Positions 7,864 through 17,758 of a DNA stretch of 51,638 nucleotides are shown here, piece by piece. A model generated the notes under the pieces. It made no database searches. It saw nothing but the letters and a program-made list of their open reading frames with translations, and was not told where the DNA came from. Where the stretch lies: NCBI GenBank assembly GCA_016213935.1, contig JACQZG010000041.1, positions 1 through 51,638 on the forward strand, in the 5' to 3' direction. Position 1 is the first letter of the stretch; each line of letters begins with the position of its first letter. Source of the DNA: Nitrospirota bacterium. GTDB lineage: Bacteria; Nitrospirota; Thermodesulfovibrionia; UBA6902. Made by a program: the position numbers and the translations under genes.

Positions 7864-9050
7864 CTCTTTCCCCCCTTTTCCCAGAGTCTGAGCATTCTGT
7901 CGATTATTATATCAGCAATCTCTATCTTCTTCATCTTCGGATGGTCCGAGACGCCGCCGTTTCTGTCTATGATGGTGACTATATTGGTTTCGGAATTAAA
8001 ACCCGCGCCCTCCTGCGTTACATCATTCAGCGCTATCATATCAAGGTTTTTGCTCATGAGCTTCTTCTTCGCGCTCCCGATATCCTTTCCCGTCTCAGCG
8101 GCAAATCCAACAATAAGCTTTTTGCCCTTTTTCTTTCCGAAGCTTTGAAGTATGTCGGGAGTTCTCCTGAGCTTAAGCACATCGAGCCCGCCCTTTTTTA
8201 TCTTCTTTCTGCTGAATGCCGAGGGCGCAAAATCCGATACCGCCGCGGCCATTACAAGAGAATCGCATTTGATGAATTTCTTTGAGACAGCATCCTCCAT
8301 CTCAGACGCGCTTTCAACCTTGATAAATGATACGCCAAAAGGGGGAACGAGTGGCGAAGGGCCGCTTATGAGCGTAACATCGGCTCCGCGCCTTGAGGCG
8401 GCGCGGGCTATCTCGTATCCCATCTTTCCGGAGGAGCGATTGGATATGAACCTGACAGGGTCAATAGCTTCAACAGTGGGGCCTGCGGTAACAACTATAT
8501 TTTTGCCTTTAAGGTCCTTAGGGGAAAGGGCGGATATAACAGCCTCAACAATCTCACCGGTATCTGCGAGCCTCCCCTTGCCTTCATAGCCGCACGCAAG
8601 GCTTCCTGAGTCAGGCCCGATGAAACGAACACCTGTCGCTGTGAGATTCTTTATGTTCTTCTGAACTACAGGATTATTGAACATCTTCTCATTCATCGCT
8701 GGCGCGATGAGGACAGTGCCTTCAAATGCCATGAACATGGCGCTCACAATCTCGTCGGCAATGCCCGAGGCGAACTTCCCTATGGTATTTGCCGTGGCAG
8801 GAGCAACGAGAAACAGATCAGCGTTCTGAGGCAGGGTTACGTGGCTTAAAGGGTCGTCAAAGAGATTGGTGTATACTTTATTGCGGGTAACGGCCTCAAA
8901 CGCAAGCGGTGACATAAACTGCCTTGCCGCATCGGTCATGACGACACTGACATTTATGCCGCTATCTGACAGGCGCCTTGCTATATCAACGGCTTTGTAT
9001 GAAGCGATGCTGCCGGTAACGCAGAGGATTACATGCTTCCCTTTAGTCAC
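7860..9050 (-). CDS. coaBC: Bifunctional phosphopantothenoylcysteine decarboxylase/synthetase
   Basis: A 396-residue fusion carrying two steps of coenzyme A synthesis. The N-terminal CoaC flavoprotein domain (1-~180) has [10 protein letters not shown], the PAMNEKMF motif and the flap Cys in [10 protein letters not shown]. The C-terminal CoaB domain (from ~185) begins [17 protein letters not shown], followed by NRSSGKMG. Domain order and length match the normal bacterial fusion. It starts inside the end of rpoZ (8-base overlap) and ends inside aroQ. coaE, the last step of the same pathway, is at 16022. Confidence 0.97.
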   Translation of the reverse strand: MTKGKHVILCVTGSIASYKAVDIARRLSDSGINVSVVMTDAARQFMSPLAFEAVTRNKVYTNLFDDPLSHVTLPQNADLFLVAPATANTIGKFASGIADEIVSAMFMAFEGTVLIAPAMNEKMFNNPVVQKNIKNLTATGVRFIGPDSGSLACGYEGKGRLADTGEIVEAVISALSPKDLKGKNIVVTAGPTVEAIDPVRFISNRSSGKMGYEIARAASRRGADVTLISGPSPLVPPFGVSFIKVESASEMEDAVSKKFIKCDSLVMAAAVSDFAPSAFSRKKIKKGGLDVLKLRRTPDILQSFGKKKGKKLIVGFAAETGKDIGSAKKKLMSKNLDMIALNDVTQEGAGFNSETNIVTIIDRNGGVSDHPKMKKIEIADIIIDRMLRLWEKGGKR

Positions 9051-9438
9051 CGTTCTTAGAATCCCCGAAGATCTCCTCTATGACCTTTTTGCTGTCCCTC
9101 TCACCTTTTTCACTCAGGTAAACCTTCAAATCTTTTTCAAGTTCGGTCAGGTCTTCCGGGAGCTTCTCCATCTCAACGGCCTCTTCAGCCGCGCGTTTCT
9201 GAGCCAGTTTTTTAGCCTTCTCGATCGCCTCGGCGGCCGCCTCTCCGGTCAATATGTCAAGCGCTCCGGAGGTTATCTCCTCTATGGCAATAGTGGTAAC
9301 CTTTCCGGAGGTTGTGGCTATTACAGGGTGCGCTCCCTGGGCAAGGTCTTTGGCCCTCATCACGGAAGCGGCGACAAGGCGGAAATTCGAATCTATTTTT
9401 TCGTTGTCAATATCGATGGGGAGTGAAATCAGGTCCAT
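9043..9438 (-). CDS. rpoZ: RNA polymerase omega subunit, extended form
   Basis: A 131-residue protein whose first half matches omega, the RNA polymerase subunit that helps beta-prime assembly: SNFRLVAASVMRAKDLAQG and the following VTTIAIEEITSG. Position between gmk and coaBC is the conserved location of rpoZ. It is longer than the ~70-90 residue enterobacterial or Gram-positive proteins because of an acidic, helical C-terminal tail of about 50 residues (EKLPEDLTELEKDLKVYL region), a feature seen in some lineages. A pure hypothetical is possible but synteny makes omega the best call. Confidence 0.88.
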   Translation of the reverse strand: MDLISLPIDIDNEKIDSNFRLVAASVMRAKDLAQGAHPVIATTSGKVTTIAIEEITSGALDILTGEAAAEAIEKAKKLAQKRAAEEAVEMEKLPEDLTELEKDLKVYLSEKGERDSKKVIEEIFGDSKNGD

Positions 9439-9453
9439 ATGTCACCTCTTGTA

Positions 9454-10095
9454 TTATTTATTGATTAATTTTTCTATTTTTAAATTATCGGCCCTTGTAA
9501 GCGATAGCCTTGCCGATATAATTATGCTCTCAAGCTCTTTAAGGGCATCGTGGAGATTGTCATTGATAATTATGAAATCATAATCTCCGTACCGCGACAT
9601 CTCGTCCCGCGCCTTTTCAATGCGCCTGCTTATTTCTGCCTTTGAATCAGATTTCCGGTTTCTAAGCCTCTTCTTCAGGGCGATGCCGCTCGGCGGAAGA
9701 ATAAAAATCAAGAAAGCGTCTTTGTATACGCGCCTCATCTGGTCGGCGCCCTGGACATCTATGTCGAGTATTATATCATAACCCTTTGATTTAAGCTCTT
9801 CGAGTTTCCTGATCGATGTGCCGTACAGATTGCCGTGTACCATTGCCCACTCGGCGAATTCGCCCCTCTCCCTCATCCTGTTGAACCTCTCTTTTGTCAC
9901 AAAGAAATAATCAATTCCGTTCTTTTCGCCTCTTCTCGGCGGCCTTGTCGTATACGAAACAGAATGTACGAGGCGCGGGAGCTTCTTGATCGTTTCGCGG
10001 CAGAGCGTGGTCTTGCCTGCCCCTGAAGGAGCGGAGACGATAAAGATGTCTCCTTTAATTATGTTTTTTCTCTTTTTCATTATTGAAGTTGTCAT
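9454..10095 (-). CDS. gmk: Guanylate kinase
   Basis: A 213-residue enzyme phosphorylating GMP to GDP. The P-loop APSGAGKTTL is near residue 22, followed by the GMP-binding segment HSVSYTTRPPRRGEKNGIDY, the EWAMVHGNLYGTS block and the nucleotide-site ILDIDVQGA. A lid region with Arg residues (RLRNRKSDS) follows. The first ATG at 10095 has no clear ribosome-binding site and an internal ATG five codons later is possible. It lies in the yicC-gmk-rpoZ-coaBC order common in many bacteria. Confidence 0.96.
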   Translation of the reverse strand: MTTSIMKKRKNIIKGDIFIVSAPSGAGKTTLCRETIKKLPRLVHSVSYTTRPPRRGEKNGIDYFFVTKERFNRMRERGEFAEWAMVHGNLYGTSIRKLEELKSKGYDIILDIDVQGADQMRRVYKDAFLIFILPPSGIALKKRLRNRKSDSKAEISRRIEKARDEMSRYGDYDFIIINDNLHDALKELESIIISARLSLTRADNLKIEKLINK

Positions 10096-10112
10096 AAGCT
10101 TGCGGCAAATAA

Positions 10113-10970
10113 TTACTGAAGGTTCTGGACCTGTTCCTTCATCTTTTCAAGCTCGTCCTTTATCTCTACAACGGTCACGGCAAGGCCGACGTCAGCGCTT
10201 TTCGATCCTATGGTGTTTATCTCCCTCTTAAGTTCCTGAAGAACAAAGTCGAGCTTTTTGCCGACGGTTCCGCCTGATTTCAATATATCCCTCATATAGC
10301 TGAGATGGCTCTTGATCCTGACCAGCTCTTCAGTAATATCCGACCTCTCAATGATTATGGCGGTCTCCTGTATCAGGCGCGCCTCGTCAAGAGGCGTATC
10401 GCCGAGAATGTTTTTTATTTTTTCACGCAGGCTTGCCGCCGAATTTGAAACAATCTCCTTCCTTCTTGCTTCTATGCTCAGCACAAGCCTGTTCACCGCA
10501 TGCATCCTATTGGCAACCTCAGCTACGAGCGCCTTTCCTTCCCTGCGCCTTGAGGTCTTGAGCTTAAGCAGCGCATGTTCGACAGCGCCGGCAATATCCC
10601 GCTCGTTCATGTTGGGTTCGTTTGATGAAAAGACGCCTTTTAACGATAAGAAGAAATCAAGCCCTGCCTCATCTTTGAGCTTCAACTCTTTTTTAAGAGC
10701 TCCAACCGCGTCGCGGTACTGCCTTGCCAGCCCGGCATTGACCGTGATCTTCCTGCGTGAATCATGAAGCGATGAAACATAAATATCGATGCGCCCTCTG
10801 TCAAAACGGCTCTTGACACTCTTTCTTATGTCCGGGTCAAGGCGCAAAAGATACGGCGGCCCGTTAAAATTGACATCAAGGTTTTTATGATTTACCGAAC
10901 GAGCCTCAACCCTGAAGCCGCCCTTTTCATAACTTCCGAAGCCTGTCATGGATTCAATCTGCATCTTCAC
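10113..10970 (-). CDS. yicC: YicC family endoribonuclease
   Basis: A 285-residue member of the YicC/YloC family; E. coli YicC is an endoribonuclease acting on small RNA. Signatures seen are SMTGFGSYEK at the N-terminus, VNHKNLDVNF and the C-terminal DFVLQELKREINTIGSK block. It leads the yicC-gmk-rpoZ unit, 17 bases before gmk. The start is one of two Met codons two residues apart. RNA cleavage in this organism is inferred from family membership. Confidence 0.93.
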   Translation of the reverse strand: MKMQIESMTGFGSYEKGGFRVEARSVNHKNLDVNFNGPPYLLRLDPDIRKSVKSRFDRGRIDIYVSSLHDSRRKITVNAGLARQYRDAVGALKKELKLKDEAGLDFFLSLKGVFSSNEPNMNERDIAGAVEHALLKLKTSRRREGKALVAEVANRMHAVNRLVLSIEARRKEIVSNSAASLREKIKNILGDTPLDEARLIQETAIIIERSDITEELVRIKSHLSYMRDILKSGGTVGKKLDFVLQELKREINTIGSKSADVGLAVTVVEIKDELEKMKEQVQNLQ

Positions 10971-11067
10971 CCGTGCCTTAAATAAAAAGAGAAAAAATTC
11001 TCATTAAAATTCCTGCGGGAACACGCCATATGATAGGATTATAAAAAAGGAAGAGGTTTAAAAGCAT

Positions 11068-13506
11068 TTAATGTGATATTAATTCCTCGACTCCGCTTTC
11101 AATAAATACCGGCCTTCCGCCGTCAATTATCACTTTAATGTTCTTCACCCCGATAAATCTTCCCCTGAGAATCTCCTCTGAAAGAGGGTCCTCTATATTC
11201 TTCTGTATCGCCCTTCTCATGGGCCTGGCGCCGTAGGAGGACTGGTAATTATGCTCGATAAGCCACTCGACCGCCTCATCGGTTAGCTCAACGGTGATGT
11301 CCTGGTCGATAAGCTGCCTGTTAAGTTCAAGCATCAGAAGATGGATTATCTTGATGAGATGCTCTCTCTCAAGCTGATGAAAGACGACTATGTCATCGAC
11401 GCGGTTAAGGAACTCAGGGTTGAACTTCTTCCTGAGCTCGGTAAGAACATTGCTCTTAATCTCGGAATATCTTGAGGAAGAAGCCGCCTGCTGAAAACCG
11501 AGAGGCGTCATATTATCGGTAAACCGCGTTCCGATATTGGAAGTCATTATTATTATCGTGTGCTTGAAATCAACCTTCCTGCCGAGATTGTCCGTCAGCA
11601 CGCCTTCATCAAGCACCTGAAGAAGGATATTGAAGACATCCGGATGGGCTTTCTCTATCTCGTCAAAGAGCACGACGGAATACGGCCTTCTCCTCACAGC
11701 CTCGGTAAGCTGGCCGCTCTCTTCATATCCGACATATCCCGGAGGCGCACCCGTAAGCCTCGAAACATTAAACCTCTCCATGTATTCGGACATATCAACT
11801 TTTATCAGGGCCTTTTCGTCATTAAAGAGAAACTCGGTCAGGGCCTTGGCAAGCTCGGTCTTTCCAACGCCTGTGGGGCCGAGGAAAAAGAATGATCCAA
11901 TGGGCCTTTTTCTTGATTTGAGGCCGGCGCGCGAACGCCTTATCGCCTTTGAGATAACATTCACGGCATCCTCCTGCGCCACGATCCTCTTGTGAAGCTC
12001 CTCCTCCATCCTGAGGAGCTTATTCGACTCCTTCTCTTCAAGCCTCGAAAGCGGAATGCCGGTTATCTTTGATACGGTGTAAAGGATATCGTCTTCTGTA
12101 ACGACAGGGTTCTCATTGCTCTGGTTCTCGCGCCATTTTTCATGCAGCTCGTCATAAAGCTCACGGATCCTGTCCTCTTCTCTCTTAGCGGCTGCGCCTT
12201 TTTCAAAATCATGAAGTTTCACATAGAGGTTCTTCTCCCTGTTGACCCGCCTCATTTCAGCTTCAAGCTCCCTCAGTTCCGGAGACATCGTGAAAATCTT
12301 CAGTTTTATCCTCGCGCCCGTCTCGTCAAGGACATCCACTGCCTTATCCGGCAGAGACCTTTCGGTTATATACCTGTCGGCGAGGCGAACGCATGAGATA
12401 ATTGCCTCGTCGCTTATTGCAACCTTGTGATGCTCTTCATAGTTCTTCTTAAGCCCCATAAGCATCTCGATAGTCTCTGAAACCGTTGGCGGCTGAAGGA
12501 ATATCGGCTGGAAACGCCTCTCGAACGCGCCGTCTTTCTCGATATACTTTCTGTACTCCGAAGATGTTGTAGCTCCTATGCACTGTATCTCGCCGTTTGA
12601 GAGAGCAGGCTTCAGCATGTTGGACGCGTCTATCGAACCCTCTGCCGCTCCCGCGCCCACAAGTGTGTGGAGCTCGTCAATAAAGAGAATGATATTGTCA
12701 GACTGTATTATCTCTTTCATCACCATCTTGAGCCTCTCTTCGAACTGGCCCCTGTATTTTGTGCCGGCGATAAGAGCGCCGAGGTCAAGGCTGATGATCC
12801 TTTTATTGAATAAATTCTCCGGAACGTCTCTGGCAACGATCTTCTGCGCGAGCCCTTCGACGATCGCGGTCTTGCCCACTCCGGGCTCGCCGATGATGAC
12901 CGGGTTGTTCTTTAAACGCCTCCCAAGAATCTGAAGCACTCTCTCTATCTCGTTAGCCCTGCCGATGACGGGATCGAGCTTTCCCCTCCTTGCGAGGAGA
13001 GTTATATCTCTTCCGAATTCATCAAGCGCCGGAGTCCTGCTCTTCTTCTCTTTTATCGACTGCTGAGTCCCGCGCATCGAAAGGTTTATCGCGAGCTGGC
13101 GCGCTGCGAGGAGATTCGCGCCGAGGCTTCTGAGTATCTTTCCGGCGATGCCCTCCTCTTCCCTTATGAGCCCGGTGAGGAGATGCTCGCTTCCGATGTA
13201 ACTGTGGCCGAGGAGCCTTGATTCTTCAACGGCGAGTTCGAGGACTTTCTTCGCGCGGGGCGTGAAGGGAACGTCGCCGAACGCGAGTATGCTTGAGCTT
13301 GAAGGAAGATTTCTCTCGACCTCGATGCGGAGTTCGCCGACCGAGATGCCCATCTTTTTGAGGATTATTAAAGGGAGGCCGTCCTCCTCTTTGAGGAGCC
13401 CGAGGAGGAGATGCTCTGTGCCGAGATAATCATTCTGCCGCTTTTCCGCTTCCTCTCGGGCGTTTATGATGACCCTTCTGCCTTTATCAGTGAACTTCTC
13501 AAACAT
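11068..13506 (-). CDS. clpC: ATP-dependent Clp protease ATPase subunit ClpC
   Basis: An 812-residue HSP100 unfoldase feeding substrates to ClpP. Two Clp N-repeats (about 1-145) are followed by AAA module 1 with [10 protein letters not shown] near residue 210, a UVR-like coiled middle region (about 410-460, [16 protein letters not shown]), AAA module 2 with [12 protein letters not shown] near 550 and Walker [11 protein letters not shown], then the C-terminal D2-small domain. The UVR segment and length distinguish ClpC from ClpA and ClpB. It is followed by yicC on the same strand with a ~97-base gap and has no mcsA/mcsB/ctsR neighbours, unlike Firmicutes. Confidence 0.96.
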   Translation of the reverse strand: MFEKFTDKGRRVIINAREEAEKRQNDYLGTEHLLLGLLKEEDGLPLIILKKMGISVGELRIEVERNLPSSSSILAFGDVPFTPRAKKVLELAVEESRLLGHSYIGSEHLLTGLIREEEGIAGKILRSLGANLLAARQLAINLSMRGTQQSIKEKKSRTPALDEFGRDITLLARRGKLDPVIGRANEIERVLQILGRRLKNNPVIIGEPGVGKTAIVEGLAQKIVARDVPENLFNKRIISLDLGALIAGTKYRGQFEERLKMVMKEIIQSDNIILFIDELHTLVGAGAAEGSIDASNMLKPALSNGEIQCIGATTSSEYRKYIEKDGAFERRFQPIFLQPPTVSETIEMLMGLKKNYEEHHKVAISDEAIISCVRLADRYITERSLPDKAVDVLDETGARIKLKIFTMSPELRELEAEMRRVNREKNLYVKLHDFEKGAAAKREEDRIRELYDELHEKWRENQSNENPVVTEDDILYTVSKITGIPLSRLEEKESNKLLRMEEELHKRIVAQEDAVNVISKAIRRSRAGLKSRKRPIGSFFFLGPTGVGKTELAKALTEFLFNDEKALIKVDMSEYMERFNVSRLTGAPPGYVGYEESGQLTEAVRRRPYSVVLFDEIEKAHPDVFNILLQVLDEGVLTDNLGRKVDFKHTIIIMTSNIGTRFTDNMTPLGFQQAASSSRYSEIKSNVLTELRKKFNPEFLNRVDDIVVFHQLEREHLIKIIHLLMLELNRQLIDQDITVELTDEAVEWLIEHNYQSSYGARPMRRAIQKNIEDPLSEEILRGRFIGVKNIKVIIDGGRPVFIESGVEELISH

Positions 13507-13632
13507 TCGTCACCTTATTAAATAATATCTGTTAGCCGTTTTCAATGTCAAGGAAGGAACGTGGGATGTTTTAGAATGAAAGATGAAATCACAGTCTTTT
13601 TGAATAAGAAAACTCGGGCAAAAGGGAAGGCG

Positions 13633-14088
13633 TTACTTCTGCAGATACATGTCCTTTATCTCTTCCATGAACTCTTTGATGTCCTTGAACTGCCTGTAGA
13701 CCGAAGCAAAGCGGACAAACGCGACCTCGTCTATCTCTTTAAGCCCGGCCATTATCTCTTCCCCGATGATGGAGCTCGGTATCTCTTTCTCCCCGAGTTC
13801 GTGGAGCTTCTTCTCCACCCTGGTCGCGAGCAGTTCCCACTCCTTGACGCTCACGGGCCTCTTCTCGCATGCCTTTTCGAGACCGTGTATTATCTTCTGC
13901 CTGTCAAACGCCTCGCGCCGTCCGTCTTTCTTTATGACGAGCGGGAGAATCTCCTCTATGCGCTCGTAGCTGGTGAAACGGTTCCCGCACTTAAGGCATT
14001 CGCGCCTCCGCCTTATGACGTCGGCATCTTTGCTTGAGCGGGAGTCAATGACCTTGTCTTCGATAAAACCGCAGAACGGGCATTTCAT
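13633..14088 (-). CDS. nrdR: Transcriptional repressor NrdR
   Basis: A 151-residue regulator of ribonucleotide reductase genes. The N-terminal zinc ribbon CPFCG...CLKCGNRF (residues 3 to about 38) is followed by an ATP-cone domain beginning [19 protein letters not shown], which senses dATP/ATP. Length matches the family. It sits downstream of glyA in the rpiB-glyA-nrdR order common in many phyla. NrdR-box targets were not found at any promoter in the window. Confidence 0.96.
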   Translation of the reverse strand: MKCPFCGFIEDKVIDSRSSKDADVIRRRRECLKCGNRFTSYERIEEILPLVIKKDGRREAFDRQKIIHGLEKACEKRPVSVKEWELLATRVEKKLHELGEKEIPSSIIGEEIMAGLKEIDEVAFVRFASVYRQFKDIKEFMEEIKDMYLQK

Positions 14089-14115
14089 AATTTATAAGTT
14101 ATCAGCCCCGGCTGA

Positions 14116-14150
14116 CCTGTCTGCCGACAGGCAGGTTCGCCTGAGGCGAA
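14116..14150. repeat. Double palindrome between nrdR and glyA
   Basis: Two adjacent palindromes: CCTGTCTGCCGACAGGCAGG (14116-14135) and TTCGCCTGAGGCGAA (14136-14150, perfect arms TTCGCC/GGCGAA). AT-rich flanks resemble each other (ttataagtt on both sides). This looks like a small mobile-type intergenic repeat rather than a terminator because no T-run follows. Confidence 0.6.
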
Positions 14151-14184
14151 AGAGTTAATAGTTATAAGTTGAAACAGAAAATAT

Positions 14185-15444
14185 TTATACTTTCAAATCG
14201 CTGTACGCGGGAAATCTCCTGCACAGTGCCTTCACCCTGTCCCTGACACGCGTTATGTTTTCATTGTCATTCGGAGCCTTAAGCACGGTTGTTATCATCT
14301 CGGCGATCTTGACCATTTCCGGCTCCTTCATCCCCCTGCTCGTGACGGCGGGCGTGCCGATCCTTATGCCGCTTGTTATCGCGGGCGGTTTGGTATCGTG
14401 AGGCACGGCATTTTTGTTGAGCGTTATTCCCGCAAGGTCAAGAGCGGCCTCTGCCTCTTTGCCCGTAATCCCTTTGTTCGTAAGGTCTATGAGCATAAGA
14501 TGAGTGTCAGTGCCGCCTGATATAATTTTGAAGCCCTGCCCAATAAGCGCGCCGCTGAGTTCCTTCGCGTTTTTAACAATCTGTATCTGATAATTCTTAA
14601 AGCCCGGAGAGAGCGCCTCTTTAAAAGCAACCGCCTTTGCGGCTATGACATGCATCAGCGGGCCTCCCTGTATTCCGGGAAAGACCATCTTGTCAATCTG
14701 TTTAGCGTACTTCTCTTTGCACATTATCAAGCCGCCCCTCGGCCCTCTGAGAGTCTTATGAGTCGTGGATGTAACAAAGTCCGCGTAAGGTACGGGAGAG
14801 GGGTGCACTCCCGCGGCGATGAGCCCTGAGATGTGCGCTATGTCAGCCATCAGGTATGCCTTTACGCTTTTAGCGATCTTTGCGAGGCGTTCAAAATCGA
14901 TTATCCGCGAATAAGCGCTCGCGCCTGCAACAATCATCTTCGGTTTAACTTTCTTCGCTATCGTGCTGACCTCATTGTAATTTATCATGCCGGTCTTCTT
15001 TCCGACGCCGTAAAAAAAGCCTTTGTAAACCATTCCTGAAAAATTGATCGGAGCGCCGTGCGAGAGATGGCCGCCGTGGCTGAGGTTCATGCCGAGTATC
15101 TTGTCTCCGGGCTTGAGCATGGCGCAGTAGACAGCCATGTTCGCCTGAGTGCCCGAGTGGGGCTGGACGTTGACATGCTCTGCGCCGAAGAGATCTTTCG
15201 CCCTCTTGATCGCGAGAGATTCGGCTATGTCGACATACTCGCACCCGCCGTAATAGCGCCTGCCGGGGTAACCTTCGGCGTATTTGTTTGTGAAGACTGT
15301 TCCCTGCGCCTCGAGCACTGCCCTGCTCGCGTAATTCTCGGAAGCGATAAGAATGAGTTTCTCTTTCTCTCTTCTTATCTCATTGACTATCGCGTCGTAT
15401 ATCTCGGGGTCAACCTTCTGCAGTTCAGACATGTTTAACGGCAT
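14185..15444 (-). CDS. glyA: Serine hydroxymethyltransferase
   Basis: A 419-residue PLP enzyme interconverting serine and glycine with tetrahydrofolate. It shows [20 protein letters not shown] near residue 35, the [10 protein letters not shown] cofactor region, and [12 protein letters not shown] near 230 with the PLP-binding Lys. C-terminal [14 protein letters not shown] is also typical. The ATG lies within the end of rpiB (10-base overlap), indicating coupling. It supplies one-carbon units for the purine and methionine pathways. Confidence 0.97.
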   Translation of the reverse strand: MPLNMSELQKVDPEIYDAIVNEIRREKEKLILIASENYASRAVLEAQGTVFTNKYAEGYPGRRYYGGCEYVDIAESLAIKRAKDLFGAEHVNVQPHSGTQANMAVYCAMLKPGDKILGMNLSHGGHLSHGAPINFSGMVYKGFFYGVGKKTGMINYNEVSTIAKKVKPKMIVAGASAYSRIIDFERLAKIAKSVKAYLMADIAHISGLIAAGVHPSPVPYADFVTSTTHKTLRGPRGGLIMCKEKYAKQIDKMVFPGIQGGPLMHVIAAKAVAFKEALSPGFKNYQIQIVKNAKELSGALIGQGFKIISGGTDTHLMLIDLTNKGITGKEAEAALDLAGITLNKNAVPHDTKPPAITSGIRIGTPAVTSRGMKEPEMVKIAEMITTVLKAPNDNENITRVRDRVKALCRRFPAYSDLKV

Positions 15445-15887
15445 AAATATTTATCCTCTATCGCCTTTATCTTGTCGAGCCTCCTCTGATGGCGCCCGCC
15501 CTCAAAAGCAGTCTCAAACCAGACTCTGACTATTTCAAATGCTGTTTTATTGTCAAGCGCCCTTCCGGGAAGTATCAGCATGTTTGCGTCATTATGGAGC
15601 CTGCTCATCCTTGCAGAGTTCACGTCATGGCAGAGCGCCGCCCTCACCCCGCGGAATTTATTTGCGACAATCGACATCCCTATGCCCGTGCCGCAGATGA
15701 GTATGCCGCGCTCCGCTTTTCCGCTTGAGACCATCTCAGCGGCCTTTGCGCCGAAATCCGGGTAGTCAACAGACTCCTCATCCTTTGTGCCGACATCCTC
15801 ACAGCTTAAGGAGAGCTTTTCAAGCTCAGGCAGTACGGCATTCTTTAACGCGACTCCGGCATGGTCACAGCCGATGGCAACTATCAT
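15435..15887 (-). CDS. rpiB: Ribose 5-phosphate isomerase B
   Basis: A 150-residue isomerase interconverting ribose 5-phosphate and ribulose 5-phosphate. Visible motifs are [12 protein letters not shown] at the N-terminus, [20 protein letters not shown] with the active-site Cys and anion loop, and [12 protein letters not shown]. It is the first gene of the rpiB-glyA-nrdR unit and is transcribed divergently from coaE across a 134-base gap. Confidence 0.96.
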   Translation of the reverse strand: MIVAIGCDHAGVALKNAVLPELEKLSLSCEDVGTKDEESVDYPDFGAKAAEMVSSGKAERGILICGTGIGMSIVANKFRGVRAALCHDVNSARMSRLHNDANMLILPGRALDNKTAFEIVRVWFETAFEGGRHQRRLDKIKAIEDKYLCR

Positions 15888-16006
15888 TGATCCTCCATGG
15901 AAAATATCTCCTGAACGCTACCGCTGTCCGACTTGAATAGAAGATTTTTCAGAGACAAAATATATTATCAGCATCATATATCTAAGTCAAGAAATCACAG
16001 GAAATC

Positions 16007-16015
16007 TGCTATAAT
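16007..16015 (+). promoter_or_regulatory. Extended -10 promoter of coaE, leaderless configuration
   Basis: TGCTATAAT is a perfect extended -10 element. TATAAT (16010-16015) is separated from the coaE ATG at 16022 by six bases, so transcription is expected to start at or next to the A of ATG. No Shine-Dalgarno sequence is present, and the -35 region is weak, as expected for extended -10 promoters. Confidence 0.6.
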
Positions 16016-16021
16016 CCAGTT

Positions 16022-16618
16022 ATGCCGACAATAGGACTGACAGGCGGTTTCGGAACTGGCAAATCAACAGTGCTGAAGCTATTCAAAAAGCTCGGCGCGC
16101 ATACAGTTGACAGCGATAAACTCGTCGCTGATATTCTCAAAAGGCCGGTTATCATCAATAAGCTCATAAAAATTCTCGGCAGTGAAGTTGTAAGAAAAAG
16201 AAATGGCAAATCTATTCTTAAAAAAAGTCACGTTGCAGGAATTATATTTGCAGACCCTGATAAACGAAAGGCTGTTGAAAAGATAATTCATCCTGAGGTC
16301 TTGAAAGAGATCAAGGCCGTCGTAAAAAAGATATACAGTAAAGACAAATCAGCAACCATAGTGGTTGAAGTCCCTCTGCTTTTTGAAACAGGCTTTTATA
16401 AATATTTTGACAAGACAATTGTTGTCTACTGCAAAAAAGAGACCGCAATCAATCGGCTTATGAAGAAAGGCTTTTCCAAAGAAGAAGCTCTCAAACGCAT
16501 CCGCGCGCAAATGCCAATCTCAAGAAAAAAGAGGCTGGCTGATTTTCTCATTGACAACAATAAAGAGAAGAGTGGGCTGAAGATGAAGGTTAAAGGGGTA
16601 GGAAAAAAGATAAGCTAA
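16022..16618 (+). CDS. coaE: Dephospho-CoA kinase
   Basis: A 198-residue P-loop kinase for the final step of coenzyme A synthesis. The N-terminus IGLTGGFGTGKSTV holds the Walker A loop; VDSDKLVAD follows and VVEVPLLFETGFY carries the substrate-side motif. It is the only plus-strand gene inside a 44-kb minus-strand run and its base composition is visibly richer in A than its neighbours (many AAA Lys codons). It is flanked by a leaderless-type promoter and, downstream, by a cluster of intergenic repeats. The coaBC gene of the same pathway lies 7 kb away. Confidence 0.93.
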   Translation: MPTIGLTGGFGTGKSTVLKLFKKLGAHTVDSDKLVADILKRPVIINKLIKILGSEVVRKRNGKSILKKSHVAGIIFADPDKRKAVEKIIHPEVLKEIKAVVKKIYSKDKSATIVVEVPLLFETGFYKYFDKTIVVYCKKETAINRLMKKGFSKEEALKRIRAQMPISRKKRLADFLIDNNKEKSGLKMKVKGVGKKIS

Positions 16619-16655
16619 AAGTGTGGGAGCAAAAAAAATCCGGACGAGTGACGCA

Positions 16656-16757
16656 CTTCGACAAGCTCAGTGTGACAGTTTAAGGAACTGGATTCCCGAT
16701 CAGGGTCCGGAATGACGAGAAAGGTGAAGAGCAGATTCCCGACATTGCGGGAATGAC
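16656..16757. repeat. Cluster of three short intergenic repeat units
   Basis: The 201-base gap between coaE and the PfkB kinase gene holds three recognisable repeat fragments: cttcgacaagctcagtgtga (from 16656), an ATTCC...GGAAT palindrome at 16688-16718, and ATTCCCG/CGGGAAT at 16735-16754 with a six-base loop. These are sequence types that recur between genes in many bacterial genomes and are usually non-coding. The rest of the gap shows nothing recognisable. Confidence 0.65.
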
Positions 16758-16819
16758 TAAAGGAGAGATGGGATTACCGCACTGTGTTCGCAAAGACAAC
16801 AGCAGAATTTGACTAACTT

Positions 16820-17731
16820 CTACCCTAAGTCCTCAAAATGCGTGAGCCTCTTGAACTCCCTGAACCGCGCCTCTATCTCTTTGTAATCGAGAGACTTGAG
16901 CCTGTCGAGGCTGAAGGATTCGACATTGAATGACGCCATGACGCTGCCGAATATTATCGCCTTGCGGATGTTTGAAGGCTCGAAGTTCATTGTGTTTGCA
17001 AGATACCCCATGAAGCCACCTGCGAAGCTGTCGCCTGCGCCTGTGGGATCGAATACCGCCTCAAGAGGATATGCAGGCGCGGCGAATATCTCCTTGCGCG
17101 TGAACATCAATGCTCCGTATTCACCGCGCTTTATCACGAGAGTTTTCGGCCCCATGGACATTATCTTTGAAGCGGCCTTAACGAGGTTAGGTTCATTGGC
17201 AAGCTGTCTCGCCTCACCGTCATTGATGAGAAGCATGTCAACGCTTTTGAGCGTTTTGACAAGTGAATCCCTCTTGCCGCTTATCCAGAAGTTCATGGTG
17301 TCGCATGCGACAAGCGCCGGCTCTTTCACCTGATTCAGGACATCCCTCTGAAGGTCGGGGTCTATGTTGGCGAGAAAGACCACCTTGCGGCTCTTGTAGC
17401 TGTCGGGAAGAACAGGCTTGAATGACTCAAATACATTAAGCTGTGTATCGAGCGTCTTCGCCTCATTCAGTTCATAGCCGTACTCGCCCTTCCACCTGAA
17501 TGTCTTACCCTCTTTTCTTTCAATGCCCTCGATATCAATGCCGCGGCTTTTTAATGAAACGAGATGCTTTTCAGGAAAATCCGAACCGACAACGGCTACA
17601 ACAGCGACGTCAGTGAAATAGCTTGCGGATGTCGAGAAATATGTTGCAGAACCTCCGAGCGCCTCGTCGACCTCTCCAAAAGGAGTCTTGACCGCGTCAA
17701 ACGCGACTGAACCTACAACGAGCAGAGACAT
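16820..17731 (-). CDS. PfkB family carbohydrate kinase
   Basis: A 303-residue ribokinase-fold kinase. The N-terminal substrate lobe has GSVAFDAVKTPFG and EALGGSATYFSTSAS; the C-terminal ATP site has the family signature DPTGAGDSFAGGF near residue 235, with the catalytic Asp. The lid and mid-region do not identify the sugar. It is the last gene in a cluster with a zinc dehydrogenase and an LsrF/DhnA-type aldolase, suggesting a short sugar or polyol route in which this enzyme phosphorylates the substrate. Adenosine or nucleoside kinase activity is an alternative. Confidence 0.88.
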   Translation of the reverse strand: MSLLVVGSVAFDAVKTPFGEVDEALGGSATYFSTSASYFTDVAVVAVVGSDFPEKHLVSLKSRGIDIEGIERKEGKTFRWKGEYGYELNEAKTLDTQLNVFESFKPVLPDSYKSRKVVFLANIDPDLQRDVLNQVKEPALVACDTMNFWISGKRDSLVKTLKSVDMLLINDGEARQLANEPNLVKAASKIMSMGPKTLVIKRGEYGALMFTRKEIFAAPAYPLEAVFDPTGAGDSFAGGFMGYLANTMNFEPSNIRKAIIFGSVMASFNVESFSLDRLKSLDYKEIEARFREFKRLTHFEDLG

Positions 17732-17758
17732 ATTATTCCTCCGTAATAATTTTGCATA

